Shown: piece after piece, positions 21,267 through 30,804 of the stretch
Layout of the letters: each line of letters starts with the position of its first letter
Position numbering within the stretch: the first letter of the stretch is position 1
Source of the DNA: JAWKOK01 sp963765875
GTDB taxonomy: Bacteria > Chloroflexota > Anaerolineae > Caldilineales > Caldilineaceae
Direction of reading: 5' to 3'
NCBI GenBank assembly: GCA_963765875.1
Contig: CAVXYK010000012.1
Location: forward strand, 1 to 64,000
DNA: 64,000 bases
Program-made: the position numbers and the translations under genes
Notes under the pieces: model-generated
What the model saw: only the letters and a program-made list of their open reading frames with translations
What the model was told of the DNA's origin: nothing
Database searches by the model: none

Positions 21267-22208
21267 TTAGCGGCTCTCCCAGTCGGCCTTCCACAACAAG
21301 ATTAGTGCGAAGGTCGTCCACCCAATCCCGCCAATCAGGCCGACCGGTGTCGGACCCAGCAGAGTGTGCGGCTCACCGACAGCAAAGAGTATGCCGACGG
21401 CTGCGATGCCGTTCAGCGCGCCGTGGCCAATGACCGCCGGCCAGACGCTGTCTGCTCGGATCACAGCCCAGCCAAAGACCGTGCCCACCACAAAGGTGAA
21501 CCAGACCATGGCCAGCATGCCCAGCCAGGGAGCGCCGGGATAGGCATCGCCGAAGTTATAGCCCATGACGATCACCGGCCAGTGCCAGACTCCCCAGATC
21601 AATCCCATGGCGCCCATCGCCCGTCGCACACCCAGAGGCATCAGCTTCTGCTGCAAGTATGCACGCCAACCGAATTCTTCGCCGAAGGTAGCAATGGCAT
21701 TCAGCGCCGGCGCCAGAAGTACCGCCTGGAGCAGTTGCAGCGCCACAAGTACGACTGTCGGAATGGGCATGGTCTCGCCGGTTAGTGTCTCGACCTGATC
21801 GCGGAAAGACTGCATATTGGGATCAAATTGTTGGGGGAAAAATGCGAAATAGAGTGCTGCGCCTAGAATCGCCAGCAGCGCGGGAAGAACCCACATCAGC
21901 AGCCAGTAGGGCCAGCCGCTTCGCAATCGGGGGCGAAGCCAGAGATTTTGACGGCCTTCGCGGGTGATCAGACGAGTGAAAATGTTGGCGAGCGCCGGCG
22001 CCCACATGGAGAAAGTCATGAGCATGATCGCCACAGTGATCGGTGTTCCGGGAATCAGTGTCCGGCTATCAGCAATGCCGCCGGTCAGATAGATGACGGC
22101 GTAGAGCGTCCAGGCGATGCCAAAGGCGAAGAGCAGATAGAGGCCGATACGACGCTTCTCCAATCGAACCGGGGATTGATCTAATGCATGATGTTCGGTT
22201 TCCGACAT
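21267..22208 (-). CDS. CPBP family intramembrane metalloprotease
   Basis: 313-residue polytopic membrane protein with about eight hydrophobic segments. It carries the three motifs of the CAAX-prenyl-protease/bacteriocin-processing (Abi) family: FGEEFGWRAYL (glutamates and arginine), a His in VWHWPVIV, and a His/Asn in IGHGALNGI. Such proteins are glutamate intramembrane proteases of varied function (bacteriocin self-immunity, protein maturation). Nothing nearby suggests a substrate. It starts at ATG 22208 and is a monocistronic minus-strand gene facing away from malic enzyme. Confidence 0.9.
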   Translation of the reverse strand: MSETEHHALDQSPVRLEKRRIGLYLLFAFGIAWTLYAVIYLTGGIADSRTLIPGTPITVAIMLMTFSMWAPALANIFTRLITREGRQNLWLRPRLRSGWPYWLLMWVLPALLAILGAALYFAFFPQQFDPNMQSFRDQVETLTGETMPIPTVVLVALQLLQAVLLAPALNAIATFGEEFGWRAYLQQKLMPLGVRRAMGAMGLIWGVWHWPVIVMGYNFGDAYPGAPWLGMLAMVWFTFVVGTVFGWAVIRADSVWPAVIGHGALNGIAAVGILFAVGEPHTLLGPTPVGLIGGIGWTTFALILLWKADWESR

Positions 22209-22531
22209 TGATTGACATCATCTCCATTCGGATGTAGAGTGAGAGAGTTTGATCAGGGCGCATTGATGCCTCTGGTCAAACCTCATAGAACGCCCAATAA
22301 TACTGCAGGAGCCGGCATACGACCGTCAATGCGACGGCTCTGTTCTCCGCCACTCGCGACCGCTCAGCATTATGTTCTCTATTATCGTGTCAAATTCAAA
22401 ACGTGTAAATTCGCCCATCTGATCGATTTTATCGGGTGCATTCCCGTGGCATACTTCTGATTTTTCCAGTCAGAGGGTGACAGGTCAAATCCCTGCCGTA
22501 GAATCTACACCTAGCTGAAACAGGAGTAAAA
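22209..22531. other. Divergent control region of the CPBP gene and maeB
   Basis: 323 bases with no credible gene. AGGAG at about 22522-22526 is the maeB ribosome site. AT-rich stretches at 22380-22410 may hold the maeB promoter, but no clear boxes were fixed. Confidence 0.4.
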
Positions 22532-24782
22532 ATGACTACTACAACTTTGAAACAGGATGCACTTGACTATCATGCCGAAGGCAGACCCGGCAAGCTGCGC
22601 ATCGCCGCCACTAAGCCAATGGCTACACAAAACGATCTCTCGCTTGCCTACTCGCCCGGCGTCGCCTATCCCGTGATCGAGGTGGCCGAGGACCCCGCCA
22701 CTGCCTATGATTATACGGCCAAGGGAAACCTGGTCGGCGTGATCAGCAACGGCTCGGCCATCCTGGGGCTGGGCAATCGCGGACCGCTGGCCTCCAAGCC
22801 GGTCATGGAGGGCAAGGCCGTGCTCTTCAAGCGTTTCGCCGACATCGATGTGTTCGACATCGAGGTCGATTCGTACGATCAGGAAGCGATCGTCAAGTTC
22901 TGCCAGATGATTGCCCCGACCTTCGGCGGCATCAATCTGGAAGACATCAAGGCGCCCGAGTGTTTCTTCATCGAACGAGAACTGCAGAAATTGGTCGACA
23001 TCCCGGTCTTCCACGACGACCAGCACGGCACGGCCATCATCTCCGGCGCCGGATTGGTCAATGCACTTGAGGTGGTCGACAAGGACATTGCCGACGTTAC
23101 CATCGTGGTCAATGGCGCCGGTGCTGCCGGCATTGCCTGTGCTGACTTCTACATGGCCCTCGGCGCCACCAAAGAGAACATCCTCATGTGTGACTCGCGT
23201 GGCGTCATCTACGCCGGACGCGAGGATGGCATGAACGAGTTCAAGGTTCAGTACGCGGTGCCGACCCATGCCCGTACGCTGGAAGACGCCTTGAACGGAG
23301 CCGACGTCTTTATCGGTCTGTCTGTGGCCAATTGTCTCAGCCGCGAGATGGTGCGCAGCATGGGCCGCGACCCCATCATCTTCGCCATGGCCAACCCCGA
23401 TCCCGAGATCACCTACGAGGAAGCCCAGGCCGCCCGCGATGACATCATCTTCGGCACCGGGCGCAGCGACTATCCCAACCAGGTCAACAACGTGCTGGGC
23501 TTCCCCTTCATCTTCCGTGGCGCACTGGATGTGCGAGCCCACTCCATCAACATGGAGATGAAGATCGCTGCGGCCAAGGCCCTGGCCGAGTTGGCCAAGG
23601 AAGATGTGCCGGACGCAGTCGTGGATGCCTATGGTGTGACCTCGCTTCGCTTCGGGCGAGAGTACATCATTCCCAAGCCGCTCGATCCGCGTGTGTTGAT
23701 GTGGGTGGCTCCTGCCGTGGCCAAGGCCGCCATGGAAAGCGGCGTCGCCCGAATCGAGATCGATCCTACCGAGTACATGGATGAGCTGGCAGGTCGCCTG
23801 GGCAAGGGCACGCAGCTGATGCGCTCGCTGGAATTGAAGGCGCAGCGCTCGCCCAAGCGCATTGTCTTCTCGGAGGGCGAGCATCCCAAGATCATCCGTG
23901 CCGCCTATGCCATCCAGAACCACGGTATCGGTGACCCGATTCTGCTCGGACGCCCTGAACCGATTCTGGCGCAATGCAAAAAACTCGGCCTCGACTTTGA
24001 GCCGACGATCATCCATCCGGCCACGGCGGATCAACGCCAAGCCTATGCTGATTACTTCTACCAGCGACGCAGTCGACGTGGCATCACCCAGACCCGCGCC
24101 TACGAGATGATGCGCAACGCCAACTACTTCGGCCCCATCATGGTCGAGAAGGGCGAAGCCGACACCTTCATCTCGGGCCTGACCTACAACTATCCGGAAG
24201 TACTACGCCCGGCACTGGAGGCAGTCGGAGCCCAAAAGGATCGCTTCGTCAGCGGGCTCTATCTGATCCTGGTCAATGATCGGCTCTACATCTTCACCGA
24301 CGCCACCGTAATCATCGACCCCGATGCCGAACAGCTGGCCGCCATCGCCCTCAACGCAGCCGACTTTGCCAAACACATCGACATCGAGCCGCGGGTCGCC
24401 ATGCTCAGCTTCTCAAACTTCGGCAGTGTTGACAATGAAAAGGCTCGCAAAGTAGCGGAAGCCACGAAACTGGTCAAGCAATTGCGTCCTGACCTTCAGA
24501 TCGACGGCGAGATGCAGGCCGACGTGGCCGTAGTGCCGGAGCTGATGGAGCGCCACTATCCCTTCAGCCAGGTCAAGAATGCCAACGTGCTGGTCTTCCC
24601 CGATCTTGTCGTCGGCCAACACCGCCTACAAGCTGGTCAGCCGCCTGGGCGGGGCCGAGGCCATCGGCCCGATCCTGGTTGGCATGGGCCAGCCTGTCCA
24701 CATCGTCGAGACCGGCGCTGATGTGCGCGATATCGTTAACGTGGCCATCATGTCGGTGGTTGACGCACAGGCTGCGAACTAA
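22532..24782 (+). CDS. maeB: NADP-type malic enzyme with C-terminal phosphotransacetylase-like domain (frameshift near end)
   Basis: Oxidatively decarboxylates malate to pyruvate. The N-terminal malic domain (ALDYHAEGRPGKLRIAATKP, SPGVAYPV), the NAD(P)-binding domain (VNGAGAAGIACADFYMALG) and, after about residue 430, a phosphotransacetylase-like regulatory domain (PKRIVFSEGEHPKIIRAAY) are seen, as in the long MaeB class. One extra base near 24608 shifts the last 57 codons. The corrected end reads SSANTAYKLVSRLGGAEAIGPILVGMGQPVHIVE in pieces and stops at 24782. Corrected length is about 749 residues, normal for MaeB. The apparent long antisense frame opposite this gene is a codon-bias shadow. 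Confidence 0.93.
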
Positions 24783-24799
24783 ATGACTGTCCGCAATTG

Positions 24800-24956
24800 A
24801 CCTTCGGGCGGTGGTCAGCACCAGTTCGCTCACCTGGAATTTCGTGACCACCGCCCGGAGGTTGATGCCGCTGAGTAGTTTGCAGACAATGAAAAAGCTG
24901 AGGAACAGTGATAATCGACTTTGCAGGCCCTGTGGCGCAAGCTGTCACAGGGCCTG
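24800..24956. terminator. Two hairpins downstream of maeB
   Basis: First hairpin: CCTTCGGGCGGTGGTCA (about 24801-24817) pairs with TGACCACCGCCCGGAGG (about 24846-24862). Second: CAGGCCCTGTG (24924-24934) pairs with CACAGGGCCTG (24946-24956). They isolate maeB from the phosphate regulators. Confidence 0.6.
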
Positions 24957-25089
24957 ATGATTTCTCACGCCTCACACCCCAATTTGCCCGAACCAGTTTC
25001 TGTGTTGGATACTGCCGTCAAGATCGACTCGGTCGAGGCGCCCAAGCTTGGACGCCATGATGTTCGAGGATACGGTTAGTGGAGGCTCC

Positions 25090-25827
25090 ATGGTTTCGGG
25101 AGGCAAGTCGAAAGTCCTGGTTGTTGAGGACGAACCAACGCTGTTGGAAACGTTGGCGTACAATCTGAATCGCCAGGGCTATGAAGTGACAACGGCCTCC
25201 GATGGACATACTGCGCTGGATGTTGCGCGCCGCGAACAGCCGGAGCTGATCGTTCTAGATGTCATGTTGCCGGGGATCGATGGGCTAGAGGTCTGTCGCT
25301 TGCTGCGCCAGGAGATGAGCGTCCCCATCATCATGTTGACGGCACGCGCCGATGAGGTCGACAAGATCGTCGGGCTGGAGGTCGGGGCCGACGATTATCT
25401 GACCAAACCGTTTAGCATGCGCGAACTGCTTGCACGCGTCAAGGCCATGTTGCGCCGTGTGCGTTTGGATCATGAGACTGTGGCATCCAAAGATCCGGTA
25501 GCGCATGACGATCGCGTGAGCGCTGGTGAAAGGCTGGTCTTCGACAACCTGCTCATCGATCTGGCCCGCCGCGAGGTCAAGTTTAATGACCGGGTGATTC
25601 ACCTCAAGCCCAAGGAGTTCGACCTCTTGGTCTTTCTGGCCCGCAATCACGGCATTGTGCTGAGTCGCGATCTCATCCTCGAACGGGTCTGGGGGTGGGA
25701 CTATGACGGCGGCAGTCGCACTGTCGACGTGCATGTACGCTGGCTGCGAGAGAAGATCGAGGATGACCCGGCCAACCCCATGCGAATCTATACCGTGCGC
25801 GGCATCGGCTACCGGTTTGATCAGTAG
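25090..25827 (+). CDS. PhoB/PhoP-type response regulator of the phosphate regulon
   Basis: 245-residue OmpR-family transcription factor. The receiver domain (KVLVVEDEPTLLETLAYNL, phospho-acceptor Asp in LIVLDVMLPG, Thr in MLTARA, Lys in LTKPF) is followed by a winged-helix domain (LKPKEFDLLVFLARN, SRDLILERVWGWDYDGGSRTVDVHV). ATG 25090 is chosen because GGAGG lies 6 bases upstream; the frame is open to 25048 without a good site. The gene precedes the histidine kinase by 83 bases and is upstream of pstSCAB-phoU, so it is very likely the phosphate-starvation regulator. Targets probably include the phased repeat at 28184-28244. Confidence 0.93.
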   Translation: MVSGGKSKVLVVEDEPTLLETLAYNLNRQGYEVTTASDGHTALDVARREQPELIVLDVMLPGIDGLEVCRLLRQEMSVPIIMLTARADEVDKIVGLEVGADDYLTKPFSMRELLARVKAMLRRVRLDHETVASKDPVAHDDRVSAGERLVFDNLLIDLARREVKFNDRVIHLKPKEFDLLVFLARNHGIVLSRDLILERVWGWDYDGGSRTVDVHVRWLREKIEDDPANPMRIYTVRGIGYRFDQ

Positions 25828-25910
25828 AAATTCTTTTCGATCCTTTAACCGAAGCTTGTTGGCTTGTTAACATCGATCAGGCACCTTTTTGGCATACAGC
25901 CTGAATCAAT

Positions 25911-27806
25911 GTGACCGGTTTGGTTCAAAATGCTTCGAACAACCATGCACGATGGCGAACACCGACAATCTACGCCCTCATCGTTCTCTCGCTGATGACG
26001 CTGTTGGCGATCTTTCTGTCGCGCCAGCTTAGCAAACAACATACAGAAAGTCTGGAAGAACAGTTTTTCTCACAGGCAGCGAACTCGGCTACGCAGCCGG
26101 CCCTGATCGATGCCCTGCAGACCGATCCATCGGCGCTGGAACCGCTCTTGCAAGAATGGGCAACACTGCTTGGCGCACGCGTCACGATCTTCGCTCCCGA
26201 CGGACAACCCCTGGCTGACTCGCACAGACAAGCCAGTGTGCTCTCTGGAGACATCCCCTCTCCAGAGCTGCGCGCTGCCATGGAGGATGGAATCGGACGT
26301 AGCGTCCGAGTTGATCCAGCCACTGGCGATGATGTGGCCTTTCTAGCGCTCCCTGTTCAGTATCACGGTGAAACCATCGGGATAATTCGCTGGGCCTACT
26401 CCCTCGAAAATGCCCAGTCTAGCCAAGCGCAGATGCGAATGCTCATTCTTGGCGCTGTGCTGGCTACTGCATTGATCATCGTCACTCCTTCTCATCGCTC
26501 ATTTTCAGCGCTCCGCCCACACAATACGGCAACTCACATCCGCGGCGGAACGCATCACGGAACGGGGATCTGGACGCGCGCGTGGTCTCCTTCAAGGGCG
26601 GTGAGATCGGGCGCCTGGTCGCGAACCTTTAATCGCATGGCAAGCAAACTTGAACGCCAGATTCGCAAGCGTGACCGGGAGAAGGATCGCCTCAGTACAA
26701 TGCTCCAGATCATGGCAGATGGCGTCATCATGGTGAGCAAGAAGGGCAAAGTGCGCTTGATCAATCCGGCAGCCGCGCACATCTTGGACACGACTGAGGC
26801 TGACGCGCTCAAACGCTCCTTCGTGCAGACTGTACGCGATCATCGGATCGCCGAGGTCTGGCAACGCTGCAAGGAAAGCGGCGACCAGGAAGTCGACACC
26901 ATCGAAATGAGTGACCAGCGCTATTTGCGGATTGTGGTCACGCCTTACCTGCTCGGTGCGGCACGCGGCTATCTGATCATGATGCAGGATCTGTCGCGCT
27001 TGCGCCAGTTGCAGACGGTCCGCCAGGATTTCGTCAGCAATGTGTCCCACGAACTGCGCACACCCTTGGCCGCTCTGCGCGGATTGGTCGATACCCTACG
27101 CGACGGAGCGCTCGACGATCCGCCCATGGCCCAACACTTTCTGGATTTGATGGAGGGCGAGGTTGACTCGTTGACCCAGATGGTGCAGGAATTGTTGGAG
27201 TTGTCACGCATCGAATCCGGCCAGGTTCCGTTCGAGTTTGGGTCGGTTTCGGTCGCACAACTACTCCACGAAGCGGCTGCGCGGCTCAAGCCGCAGTCTG
27301 AACGGGCAGGCATTACACTGACAGTGACGTTACCCGACGATCTGCCCAACGTAGTGGCCGACGCTCAACGGGTGCAGCAGGTGGTCATGAACCTGATCCA
27401 CAACGCCATCAAATATACACCGACCGGCGGTTCGATTGATCTTGATGCGGAAACGGTGGAAGACCTCGTCACGGTCGTGGTGAGAGACACAGGCGACGGC
27501 ATCCCCGCTGCCGACCTGCCGCGCATCTTTGAACGCTTCTACAAGAGCGATCGCGCTCGTTCCGGCGGCGGCACAGGCCTGGGTCTTGCCATTGCCAAGC
27601 ATGTCATCCAAGCGCACGGCGGCGAGATCTGGGCCGAGAGCGTCGAGGGGGTGGGGAGTACGTTCTACTTCACACTGCCGGTCGCCGATAAAGAAGCTAC
27701 AGATCTTAAGCCCGCCAATGCCGGGGCCGGGGCCGATGCTTTGCCTCATGGCGCCGAAATCCTACCGACGCCCTCCAATGGCCATACCCCACTGAATGCA
27801 TATTGA
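25911..27806 (+). CDS. PhoR-type sensor histidine kinase (three compensating indels in HAMP)
   Basis: 631-codon sensor kinase. First membrane helix about residues 17-34, a periplasmic sensor domain, a second helix near 180-195, then HAMP, PAS (QIMADGVIMVSKKGKVRLINPAA), HisKA with phospho-acceptor His in VSNVSHELRTPLAALRG, and HATPase_c (NAIKYTPTGG, DTGDGIP, GTGLGLAI). Between 26487 and 26627 the annotated frame is wrong. Extra bases near 26487, 26566 and 26627 together restore the frame, and the proper HAMP reads LLIAHFQRSAHTIRQLTSAA, then DLDARVVSFKGGEIGRLVA, then NFNRMASKLE. The start is uncertain; the first residues come from the ORF at 25911. Confidence 0.92.
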   Translation: MTGLVQNASNNHARWRTPTIYALIVLSLMTLLAIFLSRQLSKQHTESLEEQFFSQAANSATQPALIDALQTDPSALEPLLQEWATLLGARVTIFAPDGQPLADSHRQASVLSGDIPSPELRAAMEDGIGRSVRVDPATGDDVAFLALPVQYHGETIGIIRWAYSLENAQSSQAQMRMLILGAVLATALIIVTPSHRSFSALRPHNTATHIRGGTHHGTGIWTRAWSPSRAVRSGAWSRTFNRMASKLERQIRKRDREKDRLSTMLQIMADGVIMVSKKGKVRLINPAAAHILDTTEADALKRSFVQTVRDHRIAEVWQRCKESGDQEVDTIEMSDQRYLRIVVTPYLLGAARGYLIMMQDLSRLRQLQTVRQDFVSNVSHELRTPLAALRGLVDTLRDGALDDPPMAQHFLDLMEGEVDSLTQMVQELLELSRIESGQVPFEFGSVSVAQLLHEAAARLKPQSERAGITLTVTLPDDLPNVVADAQRVQQVVMNLIHNAIKYTPTGGSIDLDAETVEDLVTVVVRDTGDGIPAADLPRIFERFYKSDRARSGGGTGLGLAIAKHVIQAHGGEIWAESVEGVGSTFYFTLPVADKEATDLKPANAGAGADALPHGAEILPTPSNGHTPLNAY

Positions 27807-28350
27807 GTGCCATAGTTACATTGAGTACCGCAGGCTCTCAGGATCAAGCACGGCGACCCGTCACCAAGACCGTAAAGCCATGGGCTACACAGCGACGGCC
27901 CGTAAACGGCCTTGGACTCGGTCAAGCACACTTTCAAGATTCAGCAACATGTTCAGGACTTCACGCTTGTGTCACTCGTTCGCGGAGCGGTTGCGAAGCC
28001 CGTCCTACGGTCAATCGGTACCTTTCCAACTCTGGCAAGATGGCCTTAGCTGAATCAATCTCGCTTTTCTGAAATCGTAACTCGAATTAACACTGGCATA
28101 GGCAATTTGCGTCCGCAGTTGCCTCGCCCTGCTCCACCTCCTCTTCGGACGCTACGCCCCCCATTTCTTCACAGCCGAATTGCCATTAACACAACGTTCA
28201 CAGTCACTTAGCCGATTGTTAAGCAGTTCGCGAACGCTTGTTAATTTGATACTCCTATCCTGTTGATGGCATGTGCGTACATCGATAAAAATGCGCATCT
28301 TATAAATCATGAGAATTCAGTCATATTTGATAGAGGAGAAACAGAGAACA
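27807..28350. other. Intergenic region upstream of pstS
   Basis: 544 bases without a credible gene. Its 3' part holds the PHO-box-like array at 28184-28244 and the leader and ribosome site (AGAGGAGAAA, 28331-28340) of pstS. The 5' part (27807-28140) shows nothing I can interpret. Confidence 0.5.
28184..28244 (+). promoter_or_regulatory. Candidate PHO box: six hexamers phased at 11 bp
   Basis: Hexamers CATTAA, CGTTCA, ACTTAG, TGTTAA, TCGCGA and TGTTAA start at 28184, 28195, 28206, 28217, 28228 and 28239, exactly 11 bases apart. On the other strand the better ones read TTAACA, the core of Gram-positive PhoP boxes. The array lies about 105 bases upstream of the pstS start, with GATACT (28249-28254) just downstream as a possible -10 box. 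Direct-repeat PHO boxes with one-turn spacing are typical of PhoB/PhoP regulators. Confidence 0.65.
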
Positions 28351-29415
28351 ATGCGTCGCATACTACTAGTGATATTTGTGATAGCAGCGCTACTGTTGGC
28401 GGCCTGCGGGGGAAGCAGTGAGCCCGAATCAGCACCGACAGAAGAACCTGCAGCCGCTGAAGAAGCAGCGACGGAGGAACCGGCTGAAGAAGCTGCCGTC
28501 GTAGAGGCCCCGGCCGAAGAGGCGAGCGCTGAAGTCGCTCCCGGCGAGATGGTCATGCTGCCCGAGGTCGATCCGCTGGCCGTTGAGGGTGACGTGGTGA
28601 CCGCCGGCAGTTCCACCGTCTTCCCGCTGGCCGAGGCTGTGGCCGAACGCTTCTACGATGAAGGCTACGGCGGTGTCGTTACTATCGATAGCATCGGCTC
28701 GGGCGCAGGCTTCTCACGCTTCTGCGAAGCAGGCGAGACCGATGTCTCCAACGCCAGCCGCCCCATCAAGGATAGCGAAGTTGAGAGCTGCGCCGCCATC
28801 GGCCGCACGCCCATCGAGTTCCGCGTGGGCACCGATGCACTGGCCGTCGTTGTCAACCCTGAGAACGACTGGGCGACCGATGCGACTTTGGAAGAATTGG
28901 CCGCCATCTACACCGCCGAAAAGTGGTCGGATGTGAATCCGGAATGGCCGGATGAGATCATCCAGCGCTACATTCCCGGCACCGACTCGGGCACCTTCGA
29001 CTACTTTGTGGAAGCGGTCTTCGAGGAAGATCCGGAGCCGCTGTTGACCGCCCCCAACACCCAGTTCTCCGAGGATGACAACGTGCTGGTCATCGGCGTT
29101 GAGGGCAGCCCCTACGCCACCGGTTTCTTCGGATACGCCTACTACAGCGAAAATGCCGATGCGCTGAACATCATGAACCTGGACGGTGTGGAAGCGAGCT
29201 TCGAGAGTGTCGAGTCCGCGGAATATCCACTGGCCCGCCCCCTCTTCATCTATTCGGACGCCTCAATCATGAGTGAAAAGCCCCAGGTGGCCGATTACGT
29301 CAACTTCTTCTTGAGCAGCGTGGATGAGGTGATCGAGGAAGTCGGTTACTTCCCGGCCTCTGAGACGGCGCTGAATGAAGCCAAGGCCAAGTGGCTCCAA
29401 GCCATGGGCCAGTAG
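28351..29415 (+). CDS. pstS: Phosphate-binding lipoprotein of the Pst ABC transporter
   Basis: 354-residue extracytoplasmic receptor. Signal peptide and lipobox LLLAACG (Cys19), a Glu/Ala/Pro linker to about residue 75, then the phosphate-binding fold in normal order: TAGSSTVFPLAEAVAERF, IGSGAGFSRF, SNASRPIKD, RYIPGTDSGTFDYF (arginine and the DSGT phosphate loop) and the C-terminal half GFFGYAYYSENADAL to EEVGYFPASE. ATG 28351 is chosen for its AGAGGAGAAA site and because it starts the signal peptide. It is first in pstSCAB-phoU and controlled by the array upstream. Compare the permuted copy of this domain inside PstA. Confidence 0.95.
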   Translation: MRRILLVIFVIAALLLAACGGSSEPESAPTEEPAAAEEAATEEPAEEAAVVEAPAEEASAEVAPGEMVMLPEVDPLAVEGDVVTAGSSTVFPLAEAVAERFYDEGYGGVVTIDSIGSGAGFSRFCEAGETDVSNASRPIKDSEVESCAAIGRTPIEFRVGTDALAVVVNPENDWATDATLEELAAIYTAEKWSDVNPEWPDEIIQRYIPGTDSGTFDYFVEAVFEEDPEPLLTAPNTQFSEDDNVLVIGVEGSPYATGFFGYAYYSENADALNIMNLDGVEASFESVESAEYPLARPLFIYSDASIMSEKPQVADYVNFFLSSVDEVIEEVGYFPASETALNEAKAKWLQAMGQ

Positions 29416-29519
29416 CATGGAACCAGGAGGCCGGTCCTTTGGAGGGCCTGCCTTCTGCCATGCGAAAAATCCATGGGCTGACGATTTCAGTCCGAAAAAC
29501 AGTCAGTCTGTGTTGATAA

Positions 29520-29553
29520 GATGGGGAAGGGGAAATGATGCCTCTTCCCCATC
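29520..29553 (+). terminator. pstS-pstC intergenic hairpin
   Basis: Ten-base perfect arms (GATGGGGAAG at 29520-29529, CTTCCCCATC at 29544-29553). No U-run follows. It is a likely partial terminator or mRNA stabiliser giving more pstS than permease message, as in many pst operons. Confidence 0.6.
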
Positions 29554-29595
29554 CGTGGTGATTGCGAATCTGTCCGACAAGGAGGTTCAACCAGC

Positions 29596-30801
29596 GTGAG
29601 TACAGATCTGAACCAACAGACAAACAAGTTCAGCGCCGGCGGCGGCAGCATGGCCATCAGCGCACCTGGACTCCAGACGCGGCCGCGCGCCGAAACGGGC
29701 GACCCCAAGCCCATGGATCTGAGAAAAAAGCGACGGCTGGTCGACACAGTCATGGGCATCCTGCTCTTTCTCTGTGGTGCGCTATCGATCCTCACGACCA
29801 TCAGCCTGGTTGTCGTACTGATTATTGAGTCATCCAAGTTTTTCCGGGATCCGGAAGTGAGTTTCTGGGCGTTCATCACCGAGACGGTCTGGCAGCCTCA
29901 GATTCTCCAGTTCGGCGTCTGGCCGCTCTTGAGTGCCACGCTGATGGTTTCCGCCATTGCCATGTTGGTCGCCCTGCCCCTTGGTCTCATGGCCGCCATT
30001 CTGCTCAGCGAATACGCTGCGCCCCGTGTCCGCTCCACACTCAAACCGATCCTTGAGATCCTGGCCGGCGTGCCCACAGTCGTCTACGGTTACTTCGCCC
30101 TCACCTTCATGACGCCAACCCTGCGCGCCTTTTTCGAGACGCTGGGCGACGTCTCCATGGTGTTGGTTGCGATAGGCTGGGTGGCCTTGCTTTTGCTATC
30201 AATCGGTCTCACTCTACTGGGCAGGCGCGTCCACAGCGCCGGTTTTGGGCGCTTTCTAACCACTCTCGGTACGCTGGCGGCGCTGACGCTGATACTGTGC
30301 ACATTGGCCGTCGTGATGGGCGTTGTCTTCGGCACGTCCATCCAGATCTACAACACGGCAGCCGCCGGCATTGTCGTCGGTATCCTGGTCATTCCGCTGG
30401 TCGCCTCCATGTCCGAGGACGCGTTGCGTGCTGTGCCCATGGCATTACGTGAAGCGGCGTACGGTCTAGGCGGCACGCGACTTGAGGTTGTGACGAGGGT
30501 TGTATTGCCGGCCGCGCTTTCGGGGGTCACCGCCGCCTTCATTGTGGCCGTCTCCCGGGCCGTGGGCGAAACCATGATCGTGGCCATCGCCGCCGGGGCC
30601 GGTCCCAATCTGACCTTGAACCCGTTCCAGTCAGCCGAGACCATCACCGGCCACATCAATCGCATCAGCGGCGGTGACCTCAGCTACAACTCCATCGACT
30701 ACCAGAGCATTTTTGCCCTGGCCGCGTTGTTGTTTGTCATGACGCTGATGCTCAACGTCGTCAGCCGCTGGGTGATGCGCAGGTTCCGTGAGGCATACTA
30801 A
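29596..30801 (+). CDS. pstC: Phosphate ABC transporter permease PstC, enlarged
   Basis: 401-residue inner-membrane permease. GTG start with a strong ACAAGGAGG site. A polar N-terminus of about 45 residues precedes the first helix (GILLFLCGALSILTTISLVVVLII). The PstC core is clear (LPLGLMAAILLSEYAAP, LEILAGVPTVVYGYFALTF, EAA loop PMALREAAYGLGGTRLE, SRAVGETMIVAIAAGAG). Between FMTPTLRAFF and IQIYNTAAAGIVVGILVIP about 65 extra residues form two additional hydrophobic helices (about 186-208 and 219-243) that are absent from standard PstC of about 310-320 residues. It is followed after 3 bases by pstA, with which it forms the channel. Confidence 0.94.
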   Translation: MSTDLNQQTNKFSAGGGSMAISAPGLQTRPRAETGDPKPMDLRKKRRLVDTVMGILLFLCGALSILTTISLVVVLIIESSKFFRDPEVSFWAFITETVWQPQILQFGVWPLLSATLMVSAIAMLVALPLGLMAAILLSEYAAPRVRSTLKPILEILAGVPTVVYGYFALTFMTPTLRAFFETLGDVSMVLVAIGWVALLLLSIGLTLLGRRVHSAGFGRFLTTLGTLAALTLILCTLAVVMGVVFGTSIQIYNTAAAGIVVGILVIPLVASMSEDALRAVPMALREAAYGLGGTRLEVVTRVVLPAALSGVTAAFIVAVSRAVGETMIVAIAAGAGPNLTLNPFQSAETITGHINRISGGDLSYNSIDYQSIFALAALLFVMTLMLNVVSRWVMRRFREAY

Positions 30802-30804
30802 ACC

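Noticed and set aside
21007..21321. 104-codon minus-strand frame upstream of the LOR gene
   Set aside because: Overlaps the end of the CPBP gene and has no coherent composition.
22511..24040. 509-codon minus-strand open frame opposite maeB
   Set aside because: It is an exact antisense shadow of the strongly conserved malic enzyme, with His/Asp/Gly-rich composition typical of complement reading of GC-rich codons and no known domain.
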